A stretch of DNA of 64,000 nucleotides, from NCBI RefSeq assembly GCF_958298935.1, contig NC_084927.1, positions 34,538,501-34,602,500 of the forward strand, given 5' to 3'. Positions 48,089-58,850 of this stretch are shown piece after piece (position 1 is the first letter of the stretch; each line of letters begins with the position of its first letter). The notes under the pieces are model-generated. The model was not told the origin of the DNA, made no database searches, and saw nothing but the letters and a program-made list of their open reading frames with translations. Origin of the DNA: Phragmites australis (taxonomy: Eukaryota > Streptophyta > Magnoliopsida > Poales > Poaceae). A program made the translations under genes and the position numbers.

Positions 48089-48120
<32 letters not shown>
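48089..48120. repeat. (AG)16 microsatellite
   Basis: Thirty-two bases of uninterrupted AG dinucleotide. Confidence 0.98.
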
Positions 48121-48123
<3 letters not shown>

Positions 48124-48169
48124 GGCATCAGCGTGGGCGCAGAGGGGCGCCGGAGGAGGGGGGGCGTAC

Positions 48170-48800
48170 GGCAGCAGTGTCATGGCGCTATCCGTCTACA
48201 GGAAGCTGCTGCCTTGGATGATATGGACGTGATCAGAGACGATCAATGTTCATCGACAACTAACGAGCCGCGTATGTATTCGCACGATAACGATTCAGGC
48301 TTTACCAGAGCACGCATCAGAGATTCAGAAATGGAAAGCTATATTGCAGACTGCAGTGCTATTAACGCATGCGTGACCGGCGATTCAGGTCGAGTCATTA
48401 CACCGGTGGCCAGGCCAACTCGATTCTGGCTGCTACCGACGTGCTCCCGTTTCTGGTGAGCGCGAAGAGAATCAAGAGAGGGGTTAGAGCTACTTGGCTT
48501 CTAATGGCGAGCCTCTTACTACCAAATCGCTTCGATCGCCATCGCCATTCACATCAGATAGCAGCTGAATTGCTTCCTTTCCAGCTCGATTCCATCCATC
48601 ACGATCCAGCATCCTAGACAAGATACTATCGCCGCCGACGTCCATAAAATTTTACTACAGCGAAAACCAGATATTTTCTGTGATCTTCTGGCTCACACAA
48701 TCAGCAGCAAACGTAACGAACTTATCCAAAATAAAGAGCAGCTCGTTGCTCGTCCAAGTTGCCATCCACATCTCAGTCGATGGTGATTGGAAGCATTTCC
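48170..48800 (+). repeat. Segmental repeat, copy B
   Basis: Diverged relative of 40540-41010; see that entry for shared blocks. Same orientation, about 7.6 kb away, on the other side of the PIF/Harbinger element. Confidence 0.6.
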
Positions 48801-49406
48801 AACAGAAGAAAAGGCTTTCAGTTGGCCTTACAAATTTCAGGCAAGATATATAGCCACCAAAAGCTTTTTTAGATTCGTACAGCGACGGAAAGACTCGTGC
48901 ATCTTTTTCCAAAAGAGGTATTCATAATCTTTGAGAAATTACGTACTACAAGTGGCCCAGCCTGCCAATCTTATGGCTGATGCGATGTGCAGCAATTTGA
49001 CTGTTGGTACCTTCGTCTTGTGTAGGCAAAGAAAAATGGAGAAGCACTACACTTTCTAAGAGCAAAATGGAGGCACGGCTTGCAGCCATTAGCTGCTACA
49101 GCAGTATCAACTTGGGGTGGGTTTTTCATGTGGTTTTACCGTGGGCTTTTTTTGTGAGATTCTTGTTAAATTTAGTTGAAACTCTTGCGTGTAGGCGTGG
49201 CTTATGCTCTGTTTGCTACTTTTGAGAGCATGTTTTCTTTCTTCATTTGAACGTAACGTTTAGTTGAAAATTTCTTTTAGCAGCAGTTTTCAAGATTTTA
49301 ACTATAGAGGTATAAAGTTAAGTGGATCCACCAAAATTCAATCGATATAATCTAATCATCAAATAATAAATAAAGTTATGATGATATGGATAAAAAAGTT
49401 ACATAT

Positions 49407-50174
49407 TGTTGGGATGATCTCCCGACCTCTCCCCACGTATGGTAAGTCGAAGTCTACCGGTGGCTAAACACTCATAAGTGTTGCAGGGATGTTTCAGAAA
49501 ATATAGGTGAAGACCATGGCGTACCTTCGATCGAAGTCCGAAGGTTGACCCATATCCTCCATCCGTGCGAGCGAAGGCCAGGACGGACCTTCGGTCGAAG
49601 CCCGGAGGCACGTTTGTGGTTCCTGCCACCCGTGTCGGCGAAGGCATCGACAGGCCTTCGGTTGGCACATCTGCGGTTCCTGCCACCCGCGTCGACGAAG
49701 GCATCGACATGCCTTCGGTCGGAAGCCGAAGGTCGACCGGCAATTCCGCTGACCGAAGGGTGCAAAGGTACTAGCATATCTTCAGCCGGAGGCCGAAGAT
49801 TGACTCACGGCGCCAGAGGGCAGGAGCGAAGCTTGTGGCAAACCTTCGGCTGGAAGCTGGGGAGGAGCCTTCAGCGCAGCCATGAGATTGGCCGAAGACT
49901 ACAAATGAACGTCGAGGCCCACTTAACTGCACAGGGCAAAGTTGTAAGTATGTAAATATACTTGATTGTACCATAATGCCTCCAAATATGTCGAGAATGT
50001 GGCAGGTGATGGGGTGAAACTGTAAACTCTAGCGTGGAGTGGTTGAGTACGGTCTATAAATAGGGTCATACTGTACCCAAGATGAGGGAGGAATCAAGAC
50101 TATTTACTTCTAAACATGTGTCACATCCAGGAGCCTTCGGCGGGTTTTCCATGTTCAGGACTTCGATTCCAACA
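49407..50174 (+). mobile_element. Solo LTR (768 bp) with perfect target duplication
   Basis: Starts TGTTGG and ends CCAACA, a perfect 6-bp inverted terminus. It is flanked on both sides by CATAT (49402-49406 and 50175-50179). A TATA box, CTATAAATAGG, lies at 50054-50064, followed by leader-like sequence. A roughly 66-bp tandem duplication around GGTTCCTGCCACCCG lies at 49615-49725. No internal retroelement genes remain, so the element was reduced to one LTR. Confidence 0.9.
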
Positions 50175-50785
50175 CATATTTCCATTACAATTGGTGTCAC
50201 AGAATATTTAATATAAAAGCTTCACACAGTGATATGTCGTTGCTTAATAAAATATAAACTGAATGGTACAAATGTGGTCTAGAAATTAAGAAATCGTTTC
50301 ATAATTAAAACTAGTTTGACAAATTCCCAAGTTCCCTCCATGAATCTCAATGATATGCTTAGGAATGCATTCTAGTCGTCTATTAATATAACGATCTCCA
50401 CCGGCTGCAGTATAATTTCATATGAACTAATAAGAGTTAACTACTTATTGTAGACCCTAATTTAGCAATCTCCTCGCGAATCCCCAACACAACTCTAATT
50501 CACCCAAAATTACATACCCAACCAATCTACTTCGCCGATTCTTCGATTAGTGAGAAGATGTTTAGGAGCGGGGGAGGTTTGGATGGCGAATTGTACTATT
50601 AGTGATGGCAGCGCGCGTCATTGGCCATCGCGTAGGGCAACAGGGGTTGATCACGGAGGGGCAATCCACGATAGTTGCACATGCGCGAGGCGCGAGCGTG
50701 ACGAGGCTATTAATCATTTGAAGTTTTAGTCTTGTATTTATCATCCTAAATTTCTTTTTGTCCCTAAGGCCACGTCTCTTAGGAG
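50175..50785. other. Gene-free spacer
   Basis: AT-rich with a small GC-rich patch at 50570-50710; nothing recognisable. Confidence 0.5.
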
Positions 50786-51104
50786 TAGACCTGAGCATAA
50801 AAAGCTCGGCCCCAAAAAAACACGGCCCGCCCCTAGCCCGGCAATACTGACATGTTAGTTGTTATGGACATGTTTGGACAGTAGTTTATGAGCCCCTAAA
50901 ATTAGACCCGATCCATCTAAAACATTAATTTTAATTATATTTACACATAAAATTCAACACAAACTCGACCCAACTATGGCTTGACTTTGTTGTTCAGTGG
51001 AATTATTGGATCAAACTTGGACAACCACTTTCAGCACAGAACAAATTGGGCTTTTCTTCGGTCCAACCTAGGCCCGGCCCCGGCCCAACCCATGCTTAGG
51101 TCTA
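50786..51104. mobile_element. 319-bp hAT MITE
   Basis: Inverted termini: TAGACCTGAGCAT on the left and TAGACCTAAGCAT on the right. The 8-bp flanks CTTAGGAG (50778-50785) and CTTAGGGA (51105-51112) match at 6 of 8 positions. GC-rich ends (GGCCCGGCCCC) surround an AT-rich centre. No coding capacity. Confidence 0.75.
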
Positions 51105-51120
51105 CTTAGGGAGCCATATT

Positions 51121-53077
51121 TAAAGATCTCAAAATGGGTCGTGTCTGCTGGGCTGACCCGAAGCATGACACTGTAAGCACGGACCAAGCACGACCCGGTT
51201 CGAGGCTAGACTGGTCGGGTCGGCAAGGCACAAGGCCCATGGCCGTGCCTGGACTTAGTGCGCGACACAACAGGCTGGTACGGCCCAACTCGTATTTTTT
51301 GAGCCGGCACAAGCATGGCCCAACCCGAGCAGGCACGAGCACGACGCGAACCAGCCCAGGCACGCAGCGGCATAGGAGGCACGGTCGGCCCGGTGCGGCA
51401 CGCATAACCGTTGTGCGTGGACCCGGCACGCGGAGGCACGTGGGGGCACGGACGGCACACGGGGGCACGTGGGTTAAACGGGTTAACCCGTTAACCCGAT
51501 ACTTTTGAAATTTATAGCATTTTGTGACCGTTTGAGCTCAAACAATAGGAAAAAAGTTACAAAAATTACTACTTTTCACCTATAAATAGAGGATCACTAT
51601 GTCCTTTCATTGCACACCAGCAACACTATTTGTTCTCTTATTTCCTTCTCTCATTCTCGTCTCAAAGTTATTGAGAATTAGCGATAATTTGGCAAAATTA
51701 GTTTAAATTGTTGCCAAAAATCTGAGCAATTGTTTAAAGATGTCCAAAACCGTCATCCTGCTGTCTTAACATTGAAGAAATCTTGATGATTTTTTGCATC
51801 GTTGTTTATTAACCAACATCTTGTTTAGTAGTGCATAATATTATTGAAATTGCTACTCATTTAAACATGTATGAAAATAATAATCTTCTGAGAGATTATG
51901 TAGTTTCTATGAAATTTAAATTTTTAAAATATTAGAAAAAAATTCCTTTATTGTATGCATTTGCTTTTATTTTAGATCATAGAGCTAAAAACGTAGGGTT
52001 TTTTTAGATTTCTCACAATTCTAGGTAATGCTCTTGGCTATAATTATTCTACTTATTATACTAATGTTCGTTCTAAGTTATTCGATATTTATAGTGAATA
52101 TGAAACAAAGTATGCTGGAGTTCGCTTGCAACGACCTCCACTAGCACCCACAACCAGTAAGAAAACGACAACGTGAGGAAAAATATTTAGTAGAGGTTCT
52201 TCATCAAGAAGTTCAGAATTTTCGTCACGATCGTCTACGACTATGAGTGCTAGAATTACAACATCCAGAGGGGAGCTAACTACCTTCATCGGCAACGACG
52301 TTATTAGTCATGAAAAAGAAAATTTTAACATATTGCATTGGTGACATGAGCATAAGACGAATTATCCAGTGCTTTCACTATTAGCACGAGATTTGTTTAC
52401 GTTTCCAGTATCTACAGTTTCTTCTGAGGCCGTATTCAGTCTTACTGGAAGGATAATCGAAGAGAGAAGAACAAATCTCTCAAGTGAGATGGTGAAAATA
52501 CCCACCATAGTAAAAGACTAAGAGCAAGCTAAAGCGCGAATGCAACACACTGCAGAGAACACTGAGCTTGAAGTTTCATTTGAAAATTTGTATCTGGATG
52601 TTGTTGACACTTAAGAACATGTAATTTCCAATTTTTTTAGCTAGGTTGTACTCTTTTTTCCTTTATAGAATTTTTTTTAATCAGACAACCTATCAATAAA
52701 GCTCATTTTTAGAATTAATTATGTCGTCATTATTTTTGATTTTTTTATGATTTTTCTTTATTTTTTATTTTTTTATTTCCGAAGTGTTGTTGGGCCGATG
52801 TAGCACAACCGTGCCGTTCGGATCGCTCGTGCCTCCGCTGGGCCGCCCGTGCCTCTAGGCCTCTCAGGCCGACCGTACCGTCGAACCGCAATCGTGCCTG
52901 AACCGACTCAACACGGTACGGTGATTGACGGACCGTACTGTGAACCGAAGGGAGGCACACGGGCCAACATGATACAACCTGTTACAATAATCGAACTGTT
53001 CGAACTATACCGTAGTCAGATCATACCGAACTAGATTCGTATCAGACCGACCCAAATAACCCAATTGAGCATCTCTG
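51121..53077. mobile_element. 1957-bp hAT element with decayed transposase
   Basis: Flanked by a perfect 8-bp duplication GCCATATT (51113-51120 and 53078-53085). Termini TAAAGATCTCAAAATGGG and, inward from the right, CAGAGATGCTCAATTGGG pair with one gap. GC-rich arms at about 51130-51480 and 52790-53060 resemble those of the 525-bp MITE in the MADS gene. The left duplication abuts the right flank of the 50786-51104 MITE. The centre holds hAT transposase remnants. Confidence 0.88.
51840..52614 (+). pseudogene. hAT transposase remnant with hATC dimerisation domain
   Basis: Broken plus-strand frames show hAT-type sequence: KKIPLLYAFAFILDHRAKN near 51930-51990, then the hATC block LLARDLFTFPVSTVSSEAVF followed by SLTGRIIEERRTNLSSEMV at 52380-52500. 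Stops and frameshifts lie between, and the N-terminal zinc finger and catalytic part are missing. Confidence 0.8.
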
Positions 53078-53289
53078 GCCATATTCCACGGCACAACACT
53101 CCTCCCACGAACCCTAACCCAGGATCAGGGATCCGGGAAGGGCCACGCTATCCGGGCCGTCCATTTATCCGGGAGACATGGAGGACTATGTAGCCACAGC
53201 TCCAAACAAACACCCGGGCTGTCATCACACAAGCACAACAGTATTAACTCTGTTCATCCATCTCTGACCATGAATCCATGATCACCTAG

Positions 53290-54884
53290 CCGAGCTCCCA
53301 TCCCTCACTCTCCTCCCTCCCCAGATTCCCGCCCCCTCCGCTCCTCTTCCCCCCTCCGGCCTCTTCTTGTTGTGCGCGCACAGGCGCACAGTCTCGAACA
53401 GTAGAGGAGGCTGTATTGAGGAGGGCACTGCACTGCAGGAAGGCTGCAAAGCTGGCCGGTTCTGCTCGCTGCGTTGCCCCAAACAGTGAAGATTCTCATC
53501 CCCCAGATCAAGAGGAAAGGTAGCTTGTCAAGCTGAGCCTTTTCCCAATTATGGACAGCCAGCAGCGAGCGGGACAAGTCTGAGGCCGCTCGCCATTGCT
53601 TCCGGTTGTGGTAAGCGGCTGGAATTCCTCCCCTGGAATCCTACCAAGATTGGATCTTTTAGGCCCGGTAATGGAGAAAGGCGGGATCTTGGCGGCGCCT
53701 TCTCCTGCCTTTCTTGGTTCCGTGGGGGGTTTTCTTTATCATTTCTTGATTCATGGTTGCATTTGTGAGTCTGCTTATTCATTCTACGGGTAGTTGGTTC
53801 ATCTGTTCGAGCTCCCTATTCCCACGGAAACGCGGGTTCTTGATGTTCCTTAGCAGAGTAGGGCAACAGCTAGGCGTGGTTTCTCTTCTTTTGCCTTTTT
53901 GTTTACCCCCCCCCCCCTTCTTTCCCCTTTTAAGTTCGGTCGTAGCATTGGTAAGTGTGTTTCCTGGTTTCTGTTAATCTGCTTTGGGCCCCAAATGTCA
54001 TGGAAAGTGAGGTCCTGTCCTTGTAGAAACAACCTTGGGGGTGTGATCGCCGCCTTGCCAAGTTTTGCCTTCAGTGTTTTTTATGGATTTGGGAAATGCC
54101 ATGGAAGTAGCATTGCTCATCTGTGTATTCGAGATTTAGCTAGAACAAGTGGCTCATTTTTTGCTACCAAATACCAATTCCTGGTGGCGCTTTTTTGTGA
54201 CTTTTATTTCTACTTTTCTCTATCAAGAAAGTACACGATGCCTTTGCCCAACTTCATTTTCAGTGCCGACTACTAAAATTGTGTAGGTCCTACCTTTTGC
54301 CCCGAAATGGGACTATCATTGCAAGTAGTTGTCATGTGGAATGATGACATCCTGTGATTGAAGGGAGAATTTGTGCCATCCCTTAACCTTCTAGGCCCTA
54401 ATTTTATAATTTGTCTAGTCACTATCACCTATAGAGAACAAGGGGTGCAGACCTGAGCCATGGCTTTTGCAGATTCCTCTTACCTGTTTATTTCTATATC
54501 AGATGCGCCATTCAAATGGATCATATTTCTTTATACAGCTGATTGGTGGAGTATGCTTATTCTATCACCTGCCAGAGATACTAAATTCAGATTGCTTTGT
54601 TTGCGTGGCTCTCCTTGCAACCAGAATCTATTCCTGAAGAATAGCAGACTGTTCCACAAGTAGCTGTTTTATTCGCAGATTTGCTATTTTGACTATTGAT
54701 TGCCCGATTCATTATGAGTCTATAAATTGGAAGCGCATTCACAAGATTACCAGCTTTCGAGTCTTTTCTGACATTTTCTACCTCAGGTTATTAGTCTTGA
54801 AGATCATGTTTTCTGACTTGTTGCTTCTCATTTTTAGGGCCACATATTCTCCTATCTATTATAGGTCCTCAAATTGTTGGCAAA
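53290..54884 (+). other. 5' UTR and leader intron of the NAL1-type gene
   Basis: A CT-rich leader exon (from about 53290) probably ends at 53610 before GTAAGC. The acceptor is at 54864 (TTATAG) or 54838 (TTTTTAG), so the leader intron is about 1.2 kb. Open frames in this stretch have no recognisable domain. Confidence 0.5.
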
Positions 54885-57800
54885 ATGAGGCCTTCAGATG
54901 ACAGGGCACAAATCTCAGGTTTTGCACATTCGGAAGAATCGTCACTGGATGTGGAGGGGCATTGCTACCATCAGCAGTCATTCCCTTGTTCTCCATCAAT
55001 GCAACCAATTGCTTCTGGGTGCACACACACAGAGAACAGCGCGGCATACTTCTTATGGCCAACGTCGAACCTGCAGCATTGTGCTGCCGAGGGACGTGCA
55101 AACTACTTTGGCAACCTTTCGAAAGGACTTCTGCCCAAGTCTGGCAGGTTGCCCAAGGGCCAGCAAGCAAATAGTTTGCTTGACTTGATGACTATAAGAG
55201 CTTTCCATAGCAAGATATTGCGCCGTTTTAGCCTTGGGACGGCAGTGGGCTTCCGCATCAGGAAAGGGGTTCTGACAGATATCCCTGCGATTCTTATCTT
55301 TGTTGCTCGAAAGGTTCACAGGAAGTGGCTTGATCCAACCGAATGCCTTCCTGCTATTGTTGAGGTAGGGAAACTTTAATCCATATGTATTTTAGTTTAA
55401 TGGACAAAGCTTGTCTTTTGTACTTTGAATTGGTTTTGTCATGGTCTTAATAGCTTTCACTTAGTTCGATCATTGACAGGGTCCAGGAGGTGTTTGGTGT
55501 GATGTTGATGTTGTTGAGTTTTCCTACTATGGTGCACCAGCTCAAACTCCTAAAGAACAAATGTTCAGTGAGCTTGTTAATAGGTTGTGCGGCAGTGATG
55601 AATGTATAGGTTCAGGCTCTCAGGTACACCTTTGTTCTTTTCTGCATTGATTGATTTAAAAAGATATATATCACGTGGATTAAGCGGAGCATGCTACCAT
55701 GTGCAGCTGTGCACAATGGTTTTATTGGACAAAATCATGTACCACCAACTGTACTACTAGTTTTGCAAGGAATTCAAATTTGTCAAGTTTTTTCTCAAGA
55801 TTTTACTAGTAAGGGGGGGGGGGGGTACTAATTGTACGTCATGCATAAGATTATGCCAAGGACTGACAGTTACTTTGTCAGTTAGCCTTATCATGTAAGA
55901 TGCCGGGTTAAAGCTGCTACCCTGAATCCTGCAAATGTTCAGTCCATTCAATTGAATGTTCTGATAAGCAATTATAATTAATTTTCCCTGTTGAAGTCGC
56001 TGCTGTAGCGGCTAATGCAGCATATCATTTGAGATACTGTGATTGGATTTTGTGCTTAAAGCTTGGTAACCTACACAAATCTGGCTGAGGCTTCAACACT
56101 CAGGCCTTTTATGTGTTGCTGTGTTTCTTTCCTTAGTCATCGCTTCTCTTTGAAACAAATAGACTGTTTTGTCTTTCAGCATTTTTGTTGGAAAAATATA
56201 CTTGAATTGCGTACTCTTGAAGTTAAAGCAGCTGATAGCGCTTCTCTTGATGATGCAATGGATGATTCAAGAGGGCTTGCTTCTGGACACTTCCTCCTTA
56301 CAGATCTTGTTTCGTTGTTTCAGATTGCAAGTCAGGACACTTTTGGAACTTTGGGTGCAGTAGTAAAACGGCGAACTGGCAACAAGCAGGTCGGTTTCCT
56401 TACCAATCGGCATGTCGCAGTTGACTTGGACTATCCAAACCAGAAGATGTTTCACCCATTGCCACCCAATCTTGGGCCTGGTGTTTATCTTGGGGCTGTC
56501 GAAAGGGCAACATCGTTCATCACGGATGATGTTTGGTATGGAATTTATGCTGGAACAAACCCAGGTAGAGCAGTTACAGATTATCTGTTTAATATAGGAA
56601 ATTATGTATTACTTACAGGGTTAATTGCTCAGTTCATTTATTGTCTATTTAAATATGCAAGAGACGCCGCCATTAATTGATCTATTCGTATCAAGCAAGA
56701 CTTGACATTTGTGATTCTACTGATTTTTGTCAGCCAAATTAATGCCAATTTGCCCTTTGGACTACTACTTGCAAACAAAGCTACATTAATTTTATTACGG
56801 GTTTAAATAAAACTTATTTTTGTGTTACACTGGTCAAGTAGTACATTTACCTTTTGTTTGGTTGATGATTCCAAATGACTATACTTACCCTTCCAATTCC
56901 CAAACATATATGCTACATTCCAATGGACCTGCAGAGACATTTGTACGAGCCGACGGGGCATTCATCCCATTTGCTGATGACTTCGACATCTCAACTGTCA
57001 CAACTACAGTTAGGGGCGTTGGTGACATTGGGGATGTCAAGGTTATAGATCTACAGTGTCCGCTTAATAGTCTCATAGGGAGGCAAGTATGCAAAGTCGG
57101 CCGAAGTTCTGGTCACACAACTGGAACTGTGATGGCTTATGCCCTCGAGTACAATGATGAGAAAGGAATAAGCTTCTTCACTGACCTCCTTGTTGTTGGT
57201 GAGAACCGCCAAACATTTGATTTGGAAGGTGATAGTGGAAGCCTTATTATCCTGACTGGCCAAGATGCTGAGAAGCCACGCCCTATTGGAATAATATGGG
57301 GTGGAACAGCAAACCGCGGGAGGCTAAAGCTTACAAGTGATCATGGCCCTGAAAATTGGACCAGTGGAGTCGATCTTGGCCGCCTTCTAGATCGTCTGGA
57401 ACTTGATCTTATCATAACAAACGAATCACTCAAAGGTTGATATTTTCCTCTGTTTTCAGTTATATGTGTTTTATTCATTTTTGCAGTTCTGTTCAGATAA
57501 TTTGAAAATACAATGTGCTGTCCAAATTTCAAAATTATGATGAAATGCTCAAACAAAAAATAAGTTAACTGAAAAGGACCTGCTGATGGCATTGTAGTTG
57601 TTCATGATATTTCCATGGTTGCATAACTGATTTTGCACACTTATATTGTTTTTGTTTCATGATACAAAACTGATAGAATTTGTCCGTGATAAAGATTCCG
57701 TGCAGCAGCAAAGGCTTGCTTTGGTGGCTGCAGCTAACTCTGCCGTTGGGGAGTCTTCCACAGCAGCTGTTACCGTCCCTGAAGAAAAGGTGGAAGAGAT

Positions 57801-58083
57801 CTTTGAGCCTCTAGGGATCAAAATTGAGCAGCTGCCTCGGGATGGCCTGCCGGTCTCTGGAACTGAAGGGGAGGACGCAGCTGTGACCAATGTGGAAGAG
57901 CATCAGTTCATCTCAAATTTCGCCGGCATGTCCCCCGTGCGCCGTGACCAGGATGCTCCCAGGCACATCGCCAACCTGAACAATCCATCGGAGGAAGAAC
58001 TCGCCATGTCGCTGCACCTAGGCGACCGGGAGCCCAAGCGGCTACGCACGGACCCAGAGTCAGAGCTCGACCTGGAGAAGTGA
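54885..58083 (+). CDS. NAL1: NARROW LEAF 1-type trypsin-like serine protease
   Basis: Predicted 584 residues (rice NAL1 has 582) from exons 54885-55364, 55480-55623, 56324-56564, 56935-57435 and 57695-58083, in phase (1755 nt). NAL1 controls leaf width, vein number and grain number in rice; it is a trypsin-like protease of nucleus and cytoplasm reported to act on TOPLESS-type corepressors (family knowledge). The catalytic triad is visible: His238 in FLTNRHVAVDLDYP, Asp295 in FVRADGAFIPF and Ser389 in LEGDSGSLIIL. Each is offset by +4 from the published rice residues, owing to about four extra residues near position 25. The residue before the catalytic His is Arg, the site of the rice H233R variant. 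The C-terminus has a basic stretch (REPKRLR). No lesion seen. Confidence 0.95.
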
Positions 58084-58652
58084 AGCGCTCGTTTCGGCGT
58101 CTCAGGATGATCATGTGGACAATCAGAAGTGGTAGTCCAAAGGTTCCCTGCGGTTCAGCAAACTGAACCTGCAGTATTAGCTTGAACCAGCAGCTTACTG
58201 GCGAAGCAAAGCATATCATGCACCATGGTGAAACTTGATTCAGCCCCTGTAGGATGTTAGGTGGTACCCCAGCAGTTTTGCTGTGCCCTTGAGACCTTGA
58301 TATACACATTGCTGAATCCCCTATCTTGGAGAACAGTGTGCAGGGAGTGATGAGATAGATGGCCTTCATCACTTTTCCCTTATAATCATTCATGATGTTT
58401 CATGACCAGTTTCTGGAGATCTTCTGTCTTCATTTCCGAAACTAAACTGCGCTATTTCTGCTGGTAGCATCTTATATGCTCTTTTCGGTCGTAAATACAT
58501 ACTATTTTGAATAAGATATTGTCTCTAATGTATAATTTTAATCACTATTTTATATTAGAATATATTTATAAAATCTGTTGAATTTGTGATATTATGAAAG
58601 TATTTTTTAAGATAAATCTAGACATATGATTTTAAGGTTTCTAAACTAAATA
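58084..58652. other. NAL1 3' UTR and spacer
   Basis: The first 350 bases or so are 3' UTR. 58483-58640 is AT-rich with Stowaway-like internal sequence, probably an older eroded MITE. Confidence 0.5.
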
Positions 58653-58844
58653 CTCTATCCAGTTCAAAATAAGTGTTGTTTTAGGTTGTATGCAGTTAAC
58701 TGTTTCAAACTTTAGGTACCAATTATTTTTTATGTATTGAGTTTAGATATTTGGAGTTATGTGATTCAGTATTTGAAGTTCGGAGGGTTAAATAAACGGT
58801 TTTAAAGTTTGAGGTTATTCAGACACTAGATATAATTTAGGGAG
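58653..58844. mobile_element. Stowaway-like MITE
   Basis: About 190 bp between TA dinucleotides (58651-58652 and 58845-58846). The left end is CTCTATCCAGTTCAAAATAA and the right end, inward, CTCCCTAAATTATAT, typical of Stowaway termini with drift. Non-coding. Confidence 0.6.
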
Positions 58845-58850
58845 TATATT

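Larger units (their letters stand above)
47904..49406. other. Intergenic sequence with segmental repeat copy B
   Basis: Holds the (AG)n microsatellite and copy B of the segmental repeat. No recognisable protein. Confidence 0.5.

Noticed and set aside
56063..56680. 205-codon frame starting upstream of NAL1 exon 4
   Set aside because: It reads through intron sequence; homology begins only at 56324 after TTTCAG.
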